A stretch of DNA of 64,000 bases, taken from Barnesiella sp. WM24 (GTDB lineage Bacteria; Bacteroidota; Bacteroidia; Bacteroidales; Muribaculaceae). The stretch spans positions 202,579 through 266,578 of the forward strand of contig NZ_SPPC01000006.1 of the NCBI RefSeq assembly GCF_004570975.1, in the 5' to 3' direction. The notes beneath the pieces are model-generated. The model made no database searches, had not been told where the DNA came from, and was given only the letters and a program-made list of their open reading frames with translations. Position numbers and translations under genes: made by a program. Below are positions 44,244-52,560 of the stretch, one piece after another; the stretch's first letter is position 1, and each line of letters begins with the position of its first letter.

Positions 44244-45445
44244 TTCTTTAATGATTCGTCAAACGATTCAAGTGTCTTTGTAATCATGTTGTCGTAGAGG
44301 TCGGTCACATTCAGGTTTTCTGCCTTATAGGTACATTTCGCGTCAAGCAGCCTGTCCCATAATATATTCTTCTCTCTGTTGACATAGTGATATATTGTCA
44401 TTCTCACATCTATGCCCGGAAAACTGCAATTGCTATACTCCGAGCCGCTCCATGTAAATGTGCGAGGGGTATTCTCGGTCTCTATCGTTACAAATATGTT
44501 GCCGGGCATCTTAACCGTGTCAAGATATTTTGATTCATAGGCGTCAAACGAGAACACCTCGCTACCCATGATTTCGGTAAAGAGAGCGTTGAGCTTACGG
44601 GTGACAATCGCCGACACGTCTTCGGGGGTTATTGAGGTTTCGATTTTCACATATTTGTTTTGGCGTAGTGCGCTAATCTGCTCGCGTATCTGTTGCGCCT
44701 GTGGATGATTGTCTCGTTGAGGTGACGCCCATGCGGCGGCAAGCGACTTGAGATAAGAGAGCTGGTCAGTGGTGTTTTCAAGATATGACATGAAAAATTT
44801 TATATTTGTGTCGTTCTGATACCGTATGGTGGTCAAGAGTTGGATTATGAGCTTGACAAATGACGGTGAATATTTCTGTGAAAGCTGAGGTATCTTATCT
44901 TTGATATACTTGTCGATAGTCGCCGGGATAAGGGCTTTTGCTTTGTCGCGGCAGCTCACCCTGTCAGTGTAAAGGAAGTAGGCGACATCGCTGAATGTAG
45001 GGTCGCGCTTTATTTTCTGATAGAGGATATTGTCACGTATTGCACCTCCGAGGTAATAGGTTGCCACTGCCGATATGATAACGAATAGTACCACCCACAC
45101 CCAGAACCAGCGGTAGAAAAAGTCACTGTAACGGCTTTCGGGCATCAAGCTCTGATATTCAAGAAGATATTCGTCTTTAATATCGTAGGCTTTGTCATGC
45201 TCGCTGTCGTATAACTTGATGCGGGGTGATGAAAAGTCGGGGTGATACCACACCGCCTCATATTGCGCTTCTGTCTTGCTGCCGTTTTTACCGGTATACA
45301 GATAGTTTTTCACGATAGGGTTTTCGACATGTTCATATTCCGGCGCACAGATTTTTTTGCTCAGAAACCATGAACCTGCACAGAGCGCCAGAAATATAAT
45401 CCATAGCGCTGTGTCAAAAGTTGAATCAAATTTTTTGATAGTCAT
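44240..45445 (-). CDS. Membrane protein of unknown function
   Basis: A 401-residue protein with an N-terminal TM segment (about 12-30, ALWIIFLALCAGSWFLS), a short extracytoplasmic stretch of about 80 residues, and a second TM pair near 112-134 (FWVWVVLFVIISAVATYYLGG). A large soluble C-terminal domain of about 265 residues follows. That domain is helical up to about 275, then beta-rich with NIFVTIETENTPRTFTWSGSE. No catalytic motif is visible and I do not recognise a family. It lies 26 nt after the FecR-like gene and overlaps the 43455 gene by 4 nt. Confidence 0.7.
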   Translation of the reverse strand: MTIKKFDSTFDTALWIIFLALCAGSWFLSKKICAPEYEHVENPIVKNYLYTGKNGSKTEAQYEAVWYHPDFSSPRIKLYDSEHDKAYDIKDEYLLEYQSLMPESRYSDFFYRWFWVWVVLFVIISAVATYYLGGAIRDNILYQKIKRDPTFSDVAYFLYTDRVSCRDKAKALIPATIDKYIKDKIPQLSQKYSPSFVKLIIQLLTTIRYQNDTNIKFFMSYLENTTDQLSYLKSLAAAWASPQRDNHPQAQQIREQISALRQNKYVKIETSITPEDVSAIVTRKLNALFTEIMGSEVFSFDAYESKYLDTVKMPGNIFVTIETENTPRTFTWSGSEYSNCSFPGIDVRMTIYHYVNREKNILWDRLLDAKCTYKAENLNVTDLYDNMITKTLESFDESLKK

Positions 45446-45471
45446 AATGATGTGGGTTTAAATAGGGGTGA

Positions 45472-46317
45472 TTAGATGCGGAGCAGGGAATAGAAGAAGT
45501 CGCCTCCCGAGGGCGCGGTGTTTCCACGAAGCAGCGAGCGGATGTCATCGGGTGTGAATTGCCGGTCGGAAGCTATCACGATATACCCCGCGGGTCGTTC
45601 AGGCAACAGGTAGCGGTAGTGACCGATCACTGTTTCGCCCCGTGGATTGACAAGCGGATTTTCGTTGAAGTAAAAAGTTATGTCATCGCTGTCGGGGTTC
45701 TGGTCGATCACGTTGATGAAGAGGGGGATGTCAAGGGTGTTGAACACCGCGAAATTAAATGTCTCCCGCTCTCCGTCGATGTCGCGGCGAATGAGTATTA
45801 TGTCGCTGTAGTCGTCATAAGCGGCATCGGCAGGGAGGTTGATGAGCTGTTGCAGATAGGGAGTGGCAAGATCCAGAGTCGCGAGGGCGCCGGTCTCGGA
45901 GTCGGTGTCGTGCATCGAGAGTCCTGTGTTGCCGAAGCGGGATTTTCCTGACGCCTTGTTTTCGCTTAATGATGTAAGTATGCGGGTGTTGGCTTTCCGT
46001 GTAATGTCGGAGGCATCGTTTATGGCGGTTGATATGAGTGAGCTTACCTGCATTTCGCCTGACGACACTGAAGAATATATCCTTCGGGTGTCGGTGTCGA
46101 GTATCTCTACCGAGCCTCCTGCGGGTATGCGCAGCATGTCGGTAGGCTTGATTTCGGCACGCCGTTGCAGCAGAGTCCACGAGTTGCCGCTGCGCAGGGT
46201 TATGTCGCCTTTGACCCTGTAGACTTTAAGCGCGGCGTCAAGAGAGGGTGACGTCGCTGTCATCATCAGCAGAATTGCGGAAAAGATTTTTAAAAGAGCA
46301 TTTTGCATAAATTTCAT
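45472..46317 (-). CDS. FecR-like periplasmic protein
   Basis: A 281-residue exported protein (signal peptide MKFMQNALLKIFSAILLMMTA and on to about residue 28). The segment LKVYRVKGDITLRSGNSWTLLQRRAEIKPTDMLRIPAGG (about 30-70) has the FecR-domain pattern: a small beta-fold in which a V-x-G-x-V-x-x-x-x-G turn is followed by a threshold-like loop. The remainder (about 130-280) looks like a beta-sandwich with INVIDQNPDSDDITFYFNEN. It lacks the anti-sigma N-terminus of TonB-associated FecR regulators. The gene starts 80 nt inside the CHASE2 gene (71 nt if the second ATG is used), an unusually long overlap. FecR-like and CHASE2 genes are known neighbours in other phyla. Confidence 0.65.
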   Translation of the reverse strand: MKFMQNALLKIFSAILLMMTATSPSLDAALKVYRVKGDITLRSGNSWTLLQRRAEIKPTDMLRIPAGGSVEILDTDTRRIYSSVSSGEMQVSSLISTAINDASDITRKANTRILTSLSENKASGKSRFGNTGLSMHDTDSETGALATLDLATPYLQQLINLPADAAYDDYSDIILIRRDIDGERETFNFAVFNTLDIPLFINVIDQNPDSDDITFYFNENPLVNPRGETVIGHYRYLLPERPAGYIVIASDRQFTPDDIRSLLRGNTAPSGGDFFYSLLRI

Positions 46318-47497
46318 TTCTTATATCGGTTGTAATAGTGATGAGACGGTTGATTTTAGTAATGCACATGGCTATTATTCCATCGTCGGCAAAGATGCCG
46401 TTGAAAATGTCACACGCCACGACTCCGAGTGAAGTCATCAGCATGGCGCCGGTGAAGTCGAGGTCTATGTTGAAGCGTATATAGACGAGTGCCCCGCATG
46501 TTATCATAAGATAAAGGGCGGCAATCTGAATGAATCGTACGGTGATGTCGCCGAGGGTGCTTTCGGCGAGTAAAAGGCTTATCAGCACGACTAAGTAACA
46601 TGCGGCAGCCGCAATCAGCCAGCTTTCAACAGCTGAGAGCCGGCGCGTGAAGTCGCCGTCGAGCATTGTCGCCGCCGAGTGGGCGTGTATGATTGCCCCG
46701 GGAGTGAAATTGTCAAGCGGGGTTGAGTGGAGGTCGCCCGCGTCATTGACTTTTCCAATGATTACGATTTTCCCTTCGATTAATTCAGGGTATTCAAGTA
46801 TCTCGTCGGGATATATCGTCTCAAATTCGTAGGAGGCAAATCGCAGCGACTCGCTTTTGCCGCCGCGTGCCTTTACCTTTGCCGCGATGTCGGGCGCGGC
46901 TTTTTCGATAAGAGCGAGGGTGAGCGAGGGTATGTAGCCGCCCCCTTGTGCCGGGAACGAGGGCATGAATTCCCTTACCGTGAACCGCGCTTCTTTATCG
47001 CCCTCGATATTGACGGCTGCAAATGTAGCGTCGTCGGGAGCGAAACGGTCATAGTAAGATGTGTGGACCGCCGTGTAGGTACCGTCGCCGGTTTCCTCAG
47101 CGACTACCGGCATTACAAGCCGCGGGCAGGAGGCGATAGCTGAGGCGAGGGGGTCGTAAACTGTGTCGCGGGGTGTGGAAAACGCTATGTCAAGCCCTAT
47201 TGCCGCAGGATTGCAGAAGTCTACATCTTCAATCGTGGCGGCGATTTCGCGCCGGTTGCACCGGTCGACGGCGACCACCACTACCGACGGGTGGAGATTT
47301 TTTACGGCGCGGTCATTGGCGACAAGGGTGTAGAAGTCGCTGAACCGGAAGTCGGCGGCTTTCTCCATAGGCGCGAAAAAGGAGACCGACATCAGGTCGT
47401 AGACAGCAATCCATGAAATCAGGAATGTCATTGCGGTGACGATGACTCCCTTTATCCACAGCGGAAGCGACATTATTTTGCGACAGAATCCCATCAT
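46238..47497 (-). CDS. CHASE2-domain membrane protein without an output domain
   Basis: A 419-residue protein with TM1 at about 16-35 (IKGVIVTAMTFLISWIAVYD). An extracytoplasmic CHASE2 sensor spans about 45-285: DFRFSDFYTLV, VVVVAVDRCN, AIGLDIAFSTPRDTVYDP, GKIVIIGKVNDAGDLHSTPL and PGAIIHAHSAATMLDGDFTRR are typical. Three TM segments lie at about 290-375. CHASE2 usually feeds a cyclase, kinase or GGDEF domain; here only about 45 cytoplasmic residues follow the last TM, with no effector. The output must therefore come through partner proteins, plausibly the adjacent FecR-like and membrane proteins (inference). It overlaps the transglutaminase-like gene by 4 nt. Confidence 0.82.
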   Translation of the reverse strand: MMGFCRKIMSLPLWIKGVIVTAMTFLISWIAVYDLMSVSFFAPMEKAADFRFSDFYTLVANDRAVKNLHPSVVVVAVDRCNRREIAATIEDVDFCNPAAIGLDIAFSTPRDTVYDPLASAIASCPRLVMPVVAEETGDGTYTAVHTSYYDRFAPDDATFAAVNIEGDKEARFTVREFMPSFPAQGGGYIPSLTLALIEKAAPDIAAKVKARGGKSESLRFASYEFETIYPDEILEYPELIEGKIVIIGKVNDAGDLHSTPLDNFTPGAIIHAHSAATMLDGDFTRRLSAVESWLIAAAACYLVVLISLLLAESTLGDITVRFIQIAALYLMITCGALVYIRFNIDLDFTGAMLMTSLGVVACDIFNGIFADDGIIAMCITKINRLITITTDIRNEIYAKCSFKNLFRNSADDDSDVTLS

Positions 47498-48984
47498 TCA
47501 GTGATTTTTACTACTTTAGGGCGTGACGCGGAGTACACGGCGGCAAGGATGCCGGCTTTCCCGTTGATGCATGTGGGGTCACATACATAATATTTCTTTC
47601 CGTCGACCGTGACATAGGTGCCGTCGATGTCGTAGGGGAGTCTTACGGCTGTGGCGAGATGACGCGGGTAGTTGAGATATACCACATCAAGGCCAAGCAA
47701 TGACTTTACAAACTCGGCAAAGAGTATTGCCCTGTCTTCGCAGTCATTGGCGGGATAATAGAAGTTTTCATCAAAGAAAAAGGGCTTCTCGTAGCCAAAC
47801 TGGTTGCCGTCAGTCATGTATTCAAAACCGGTCTGCATATAGTCGAGCAGCGTATTGACCGCTTCCACCGCGTCCATCCCCTCGATGATTACGGAGAGTG
47901 CCGCGTAGATGGTCGACCTGACTTGCGGACTCAGCTGAGACAGTCCGTAAAGATTCCAGTCGAGAATAGGGTAGTCGTTCATGAACTCGATTACAGAGGG
48001 ATTGACCTTTACTTCGACGGGAGGGGCTTTCTGCCACTTTGACGACGTGTAGGTGCGATACTTTGTCTTGTCGGCTGCAAATGCCGGAATGCGGTTCATC
48101 ACCATTCTTATCGGGGTGGCACCTTTTCTGAAGTCAGTGTCACATGCCTTAAATGCCGATGAACTCTTGCCCGACTGACTGATGAGATAATATGCCTTGC
48201 CGCTGATAATCGTTCCGCTTCTGAAGTACAGTGTGTGGCTTGGATGAACCATGGCGTGAAGCCTGCCGTCGCGTGAGGCGAGTTTTGCGTCATAGCCCGA
48301 CTGGTTCAGGAGAAACACGGTGAGAAACGCCTGCTTGTCGGCAGAGGCGGGATATAACTTCTTGGCAGCTGCCTCTACGACTTTCACATAGCCCCAGTCA
48401 CAGAGATTCAGCTCCTCGCGTAGCCGCAGGCAGTCGTTGACAAGGGTTTCAGTGTCGGCGTGACCGCTCAGGCGCCGCCATGCCGAAGCAAGTGTACTTG
48501 AAGAAATGTTGCTGAAGTCGAGGACCGAGGTGTCAAAGCTGTTGATTCCGCAGGGGGTGTGGTAGAACGTGAATGTCACGGGATAGTCGGCGGATTTGCC
48601 GGGAGTGACGCGCGGCAAAGTCACGGGAATGTCGGGTATCACAGGCTCGGGCGGAGTCACTACGTCGACCGGGATTTCCTGAGGGCTGATGATTTTAGTG
48701 TTTTCAGCATCAAGCGGCTTTGTCGGTTTTGGCTTTTCCTTTCGCTTCTGCTCGGGTGACGGGTCGTAGTCCTTCCAGTTGCGCTCCATCATATCGGCAA
48801 ACTCTTCGTTCAGTTTCCGACGGTACTGTTCAAACTCGGTTCTTTTGTCATGGCGGTATTTTTCAAACTGCGCGCGTTTTTCTTTGCGGAAACGCTCGAA
48901 GTTGCCTGACGTTGAGGTCTGAGCCGGTAATGACAGTGCCATCGCCGGAATCAGCAGCAGGATTAGTATTGCCGATTTTTTCAT
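47494..48984 (-). CDS. Periplasmic transglutaminase-like (papain-fold) protein
   Basis: A 496-residue exported protein (signal peptide MKKSAILILLLIPAMALSLPA). Residues about 25-70 form a striking coiled stretch of FERFRKEKRAQFEKYRHDKR-like repeats, followed by a Pro-rich linker. The C-terminal region carries a transglutaminase core: Cys in ANDCEDRAILFAEFV (near 414), His in YPRHLATAV (near 441) and Asp in VCDPTCING (near 468), the family's catalytic triad in order. The fold includes proteases, cross-linkers and peptide N-glycanases, so the reaction cannot be specified. It overlaps the CHASE2 gene by 4 nt. A hairpin lies between it and the lipoprotein gene upstream. Confidence 0.8.
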   Translation of the reverse strand: MKKSAILILLLIPAMALSLPAQTSTSGNFERFRKEKRAQFEKYRHDKRTEFEQYRRKLNEEFADMMERNWKDYDPSPEQKRKEKPKPTKPLDAENTKIISPQEIPVDVVTPPEPVIPDIPVTLPRVTPGKSADYPVTFTFYHTPCGINSFDTSVLDFSNISSSTLASAWRRLSGHADTETLVNDCLRLREELNLCDWGYVKVVEAAAKKLYPASADKQAFLTVFLLNQSGYDAKLASRDGRLHAMVHPSHTLYFRSGTIISGKAYYLISQSGKSSSAFKACDTDFRKGATPIRMVMNRIPAFAADKTKYRTYTSSKWQKAPPVEVKVNPSVIEFMNDYPILDWNLYGLSQLSPQVRSTIYAALSVIIEGMDAVEAVNTLLDYMQTGFEYMTDGNQFGYEKPFFFDENFYYPANDCEDRAILFAEFVKSLLGLDVVYLNYPRHLATAVRLPYDIDGTYVTVDGKKYYVCDPTCINGKAGILAAVYSASRPKVVKITE

Positions 48985-49018
48985 TGGTGAAGAGAAGGTC
49001 TAAGATTGATTTTAATAA

Positions 49019-49075
49019 ATCCCGTCATTTCCGGGAGGATGAGGCCTTTACGCCTTATGCCGGAGATGACGGGAT
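49019..49075 (-). terminator. Long imperfect palindrome between operon genes (attenuator, terminator or REP-like)
   Basis: ATCCCGTCATTTCCGG (49019-49034) pairs with CCGGAGATGACGGGAT (49060-49075), 16 positions with one T-G wobble, around a loop that contains GAGGCCTTTACGCCTTATG. On the minus strand it is followed by TTATTAAAATC. It lies 20 nt beyond the lipoprotein gene stop and 35 nt before the next start, so it could terminate or attenuate transcription or protect mRNA ends. Confidence 0.6.
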
Positions 49076-49094
49076 AGTGTAGGTTCAGGTTATA

Positions 49095-50723
49095 TTACTG
49101 TTGAGCGTTGAATATCTCTTTGATTTCCTGTGCGGTAAGTACACGGGTGTCATATACGCGCAGGTTGTCCATCGAGAAGTTGGAGCAGGTGACCTTGTGG
49201 GTATAGTTGTCACACACTCCGCCGATAACAAATTCGTTGGGATAATCTGACTCTCCCAGGTTGGAAGTTAGCCTTTCTGTAAGTGTGCTGACTTTTTTAC
49301 CGTCTATATAAAGTACAGAGGTCCAAGTGTTATAAGTAGTTGAACTATAGTCGCTGGCGATTGCATAGTGATGCCATTGACCATCGTTAATCTTGGTGTG
49401 GGTAAAGCGATGATTGTCATAATCATACTTATTGGCACTTACTGAACAGATGAACTTCAGGTTGCCGTTATCCATCGAGAGAACAAAACGGTTGCTGTTG
49501 TCATTGCATTTCGAGTAGAAAATAAGACCGTCGGCAAGATCCTTAGCCCAGAAGCTTATTGTAAATGCCTTGGAGTTAATCAGTCCGTAAGGAATGCAGC
49601 AGGCGCTCTCGTTGGCTTTTGAGAATTTTACCGCCTGACCTGACACTCCGGTTACAAAGGTGGGGTCATTGATTCCGAAGCCGTCGTAAATGCCGTTGAG
49701 GTCATCAAATGAGTCGTTGAACTTGTAATAGGCGGTAAGACCGTTGGTCACGACAAGCGATCCTCCGGGGTTGTTGTCATCTCCTCCGGGGATATTGCCG
49801 CCTGAGTTATTGGCGCTTACTACAACGGTGGATTCCGAAACGCCATCGGTAAATGTCACGGTCGAGATGTAGGATTCGCCTATGAGAGAGCGGTCGAGAG
49901 AAAGGACCACTACTGAATTTCCGCCGGGAGCTACGGTGCCCTTGTCGGGTGACACGGTTATAGCGTTGTCGATATTGCCGGTGGTGTTCCAGGTGAGAGC
50001 CTGCTTGCCGACATTACGGATGGTGATGGTCTGCGAGGTGAGGTCGGTGCCGAAATTGATTGATGACGGCTCAATTAGCATGGATGAAGATGCATTGGCG
50101 GGAGCGCATGACACTGATATGGGATAGGAATTACCAAAGGCATGCAGGTTTATTACCACAGAAGTGGTTGAGGCAAGGAAGTTGCGGTCAACAGAGAAGG
50201 TGACGCTCTGTGTGCGGCCTGCCTGTATAGAGCCTCCGACCTGAGAGGCTTTGAGCCATGCGTCATTTTCACCAAGGTCAAGCGACCATTCAGCTGTGGC
50301 ATTTCCGTTGTTTGTGATGGTGATGTTGAGCTGTGTCTGGGTCGTGCCGAAGTTTAAAGAAGAGGGGTTGATTGTAATTTCGGCTACCTGGGTGGATTTG
50401 TGCATCTGTACGGATATGGGATGGTTTACTCCGGCGATGACATCCACGCTTACCGAGGTCTGGGCGTAGCCTGACTTGGAAAACTGCAAGGTGTAGCTGC
50501 CTGGCTGAAGGTCTATAAACTCAAAGGAGCCGTCGGCATATGTATTGGTGCTTGTGCCTCCCGGGACAATCTTGACGACCACTCCTTCAAGAGGGTCGGA
50601 GGTGATATTGTCGATGACAAGTCCGTAGATGTTACCTGTGGAATCCTCCGGGTCTTCAGAGCATGCCGAGAATGACAGTATCGTCACTACTGATAAAATA
50701 AGTGTTTTGAAAAATTTAGTCAT
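49095..50723 (-). CDS. Surface lipoprotein with CarboxypepD_reg-like, BACON-like and LamG-like domains
   Basis: A 542-residue lipoprotein: MTKFFKTLILSVVTILSFSAC with Cys at 21, followed by SEDPEDS. Acidic residues directly after the Cys fit the Bacteroidetes export signal for surface display. Domains in order: a carboxypeptidase-regulatory-like beta-sandwich (about 30-108, GNIYGLVIDNITSDPLEGVV), and two BACON-like domains (about 112-205 and 213-300, each opening with IxPSSxNFG). A Gly/Pro/Asn linker follows, then a LamG/concanavalin-like lectin domain (about 325-540, with NGLTAYYKFNDSFDDLNG and FTISFWAKDLADG). It probably binds carbohydrate or glycoprotein. It is preceded by the DUF5683-like gene with a 32-nt gap. 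Confidence 0.8.
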   Translation of the reverse strand: MTKFFKTLILSVVTILSFSACSEDPEDSTGNIYGLVIDNITSDPLEGVVVKIVPGGTSTNTYADGSFEFIDLQPGSYTLQFSKSGYAQTSVSVDVIAGVNHPISVQMHKSTQVAEITINPSSLNFGTTQTQLNITITNNGNATAEWSLDLGENDAWLKASQVGGSIQAGRTQSVTFSVDRNFLASTTSVVINLHAFGNSYPISVSCAPANASSSMLIEPSSINFGTDLTSQTITIRNVGKQALTWNTTGNIDNAITVSPDKGTVAPGGNSVVVLSLDRSLIGESYISTVTFTDGVSESTVVVSANNSGGNIPGGDDNNPGGSLVVTNGLTAYYKFNDSFDDLNGIYDGFGINDPTFVTGVSGQAVKFSKANESACCIPYGLINSKAFTISFWAKDLADGLIFYSKCNDNSNRFVLSMDNGNLKFICSVSANKYDYDNHRFTHTKINDGQWHHYAIASDYSSTTYNTWTSVLYIDGKKVSTLTERLTSNLGESDYPNEFVIGGVCDNYTHKVTCSNFSMDNLRVYDTRVLTAQEIKEIFNAQQ

Positions 50724-50755
50724 AGATTGGTTTATTAAAATGTAAAAATGTGATT

Positions 50756-51634
50756 TTAGAAGTTAAAGGCGAGACCTACGCCTGCGCCGTTTTCATAGAC
50801 TACCGGCGCGAGAGTGTAGTTGTAGCTGCGGTTTTTGACTACTACGCGCCTGCGTCCCGGAGCTACGGCTGCGTCAATAAGATTGTAGACATAGAGCGCT
50901 GCTGTCACGCCGATTGCCACATTGCGTCCGGTCTCCCACTGTGACTTTTTATTGCGGTAGAAGTCGAAGTGTTGCGGCTTTTCACGCATCTTCTTGGCAC
51001 AGTCGGCGCGCTGGTTCTCGCAGAGTATAATTGCTGCGGCGCCTACTGCCGTGCCGCCGAGCATAAAGCCGCCTTTCACATAGCTACCTTTGGAGAACTG
51101 CCCTACACCGGGTATAAGTGAGTAAAACACAGGCGCCGCGCCGTAGGAGGTAGTGAGGCGTATGTCATCGTTGTTGCTCCCTTCGCCGGGACGTTTATTG
51201 TCATTGACGGTGTAAAGCTCGGTGACGGTATAAGTGCCGTGGTTTTTCTCCCAGTATTCATCGACAGCGCGGCAGGTGATTACTATTTCCTTTCCGCGTT
51301 CGGTACATTCCATCTGAAACTGCTGTCGGGTGACGGATGACTTTGCGCCGGCAATGCGTGAGGCTTCCTTGTCGACCTTTACGGAACTGTTGATGACGAG
51401 TCCGCGCTCATGTTCAAGTTTTGTCGTGAGGTTCACGAGCGCCCTCTGGCGTGCTTCTTCAAGGGAGTTGCCTGTGCCCTGGGCTGTAATGAATATGTAG
51501 CCGGGGCTTTTGGGCGACGGCAGTGATGATGTCATCCAGCGCGGTTTCATGTTGTCAGACTTTTCCTTTGCAGCCACGGTAACTGACGCCGAAGCCAAGA
51601 GGAGCAGGAGCGGGAGTAAAATCAGTCTTTTCAT
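50756..51634 (-). CDS. Exported LPP20-like protein with DUF5683-like C-terminal region
   Basis: A 292-residue protein with signal peptide MKRLILLPLLLLLASASVTVA. Residues about 45-130 (YIFITAQGTGNSLEEARQRA, LVNLTTKLEHE, KEIVITCRAVDEYWE) have the LPP20 pattern of an alternating helix-strand domain. Residues about 165-260 contain FYSLIPGVGQFSKGSYVKGG with hydrophobic segments, like the DUF5683 family of Bacteroidetes. The end GAGVGLAFNF is a possible outer-membrane-like beta-strand terminus. Its paralogous LPP20-like neighbour is 26 nt upstream. Function is unknown. Confidence 0.65.
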   Translation of the reverse strand: MKRLILLPLLLLLASASVTVAAKEKSDNMKPRWMTSSLPSPKSPGYIFITAQGTGNSLEEARQRALVNLTTKLEHERGLVINSSVKVDKEASRIAGAKSSVTRQQFQMECTERGKEIVITCRAVDEYWEKNHGTYTVTELYTVNDNKRPGEGSNNDDIRLTTSYGAAPVFYSLIPGVGQFSKGSYVKGGFMLGGTAVGAAAIILCENQRADCAKKMREKPQHFDFYRNKKSQWETGRNVAIGVTAALYVYNLIDAAVAPGRRRVVVKNRSYNYTLAPVVYENGAGVGLAFNF

Positions 51635-51659
51635 AGAATGAAGTTTAGGGTGAAAGGGA

Positions 51660-52292
51660 TTAACGGCGTTCTTCTTTCATCTTGCGGAAACGTTCAAGCC
51701 CTTCGCGGTAAGATTCGCGGAACTGCTCCTCATGAAACTCGACACCGAGGCGTTCATCGTCGGTGAGCACGGTGGCTCCGGCTGCTTTTTCGGCTCCTTC
51801 GGCAGGGACGCTGATACATACCGTACATTCATATGTGCCGTCAGACATGCGGTATCTGTTGGAGCATATTATGCGGCAGTTTTCAACAACGCTTTCAGCA
51901 AATGAGCCTGCGTCCTGGCGTATGTCGGCCTCGCTGCTCGCTTTGCCGTTAGCCTTGATTTTGCCACGGTAGCCTTTCATTACATTGAGCACTATTGACT
52001 CAATCTGATCGACAAGGTTGGCTTTGGCAAACAATACTGCCTGCTGCCGGGCGAAGTCGCGGTCTTCATCTATTGCCGAGGCATAGGCGCGCAGTTCGTT
52101 TGCCGGCGCGTTAAGGGCTTCTTGCTCACATTCGTCGAGCTCTTCCTTGACCTTGGTTACCGTACGTGTGCCAGTATTTCCCTTTGATGTGTATTCGGGA
52201 TAAGAGGCTTTTGCCACTTTGTTTGAGCCACATGACACAGTTGTCATTGAAAGCATGAGCACTAAAATAATAGGAAAAATCAGTCTTTTCAT
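51660..52292 (-). CDS. LPP20-like lipoprotein, first gene of the envelope operon
   Basis: A 210-residue lipoprotein (MKRLIFPIILVLMLSMTTVSC; lipobox TVSC, Cys 21). The segment from about 70 to 175 (DEDRDFARQQAVLFAKANLV, RYRMSDGTYECTVCISV) has the LPP20 fold pattern shared with the next gene, so the two are probably paralogues acting together. The C-terminal 30 residues are charged and helical (FRESYREGLERFRKMKEE), echoing the Phe/Arg/Glu coiled repeats of the transglutaminase-like protein. It is the first gene after the inverted-repeat-bounded promoter segment, about 38 nt from the nearer repeat. Confidence 0.7.
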   Translation of the reverse strand: MKRLIFPIILVLMLSMTTVSCGSNKVAKASYPEYTSKGNTGTRTVTKVKEELDECEQEALNAPANELRAYASAIDEDRDFARQQAVLFAKANLVDQIESIVLNVMKGYRGKIKANGKASSEADIRQDAGSFAESVVENCRIICSNRYRMSDGTYECTVCISVPAEGAEKAAGATVLTDDERLGVEFHEEQFRESYREGLERFRKMKEERR

Positions 52293-52329
52293 TGCAAAAA
52301 AATCGTATTAAGTGTGATGTATTAGCAAG

Positions 52330-52541
52330 TATCTCTTGGTAAGAGATGACTCGACCTGCAATCGACTGAATGACACCTCAGGCTATTGCAAAATGTAAAA
52401 CATGCGATTCTTTTTGCTGCTTTTTGATTTGAAATTACTCTTCTCGGGTTTGTTTTTAAGCGAATTTTGCAATAAAAATTGTATTTATCCCATAAATATC
52501 ATAAATTTGCCATATTGTTAATGCTCTCTTACCAAGAGATA
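52330..52541. other. Segment bounded by 17-bp inverted repeats: candidate invertible promoter
   Basis: TATCTCTTGGTAAGAGA at 52330-52346 recurs as its exact reverse complement at 52525-52541. The two bracket 178 bp of AT-rich non-coding DNA with a consensus promoter on the plus strand. Each repeat is itself a near-palindrome (7-bp arms around GGT), the shape of a recombinase core site. The promoter points away from the envelope operon at 52292. Inversion would put TAAATTTG at 52369-52362 on the minus strand, about 70 nt before the operon ATG. Alternatives are a pair of operator sites for a dimeric regulator, or a MITE; I see no target-site duplication. Confidence 0.6.
52479..52509 (+). promoter_or_regulatory. 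Promoter inside the inverted-repeat segment, facing away from the operon
   Basis: TTG at 52479-52481, a 20-nt spacer and TAAATTTG at 52502-52509 match the Bacteroidetes consensus. In this orientation it would transcribe antisense into the M15 peptidase gene. The minus strand of the same segment has only a degenerate TACATTTTG (near 52397-52389). Confidence 0.65.
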
Positions 52542-52560
52542 TTGATTTTAGTCAGTCATG

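Noticed and set aside
52330..52541. MITE interpretation of the inverted-repeat segment
   Set aside because: Not excluded, but I see no target-site duplication and the internal promoter plus spacing to the operon fit an invertible promoter better.
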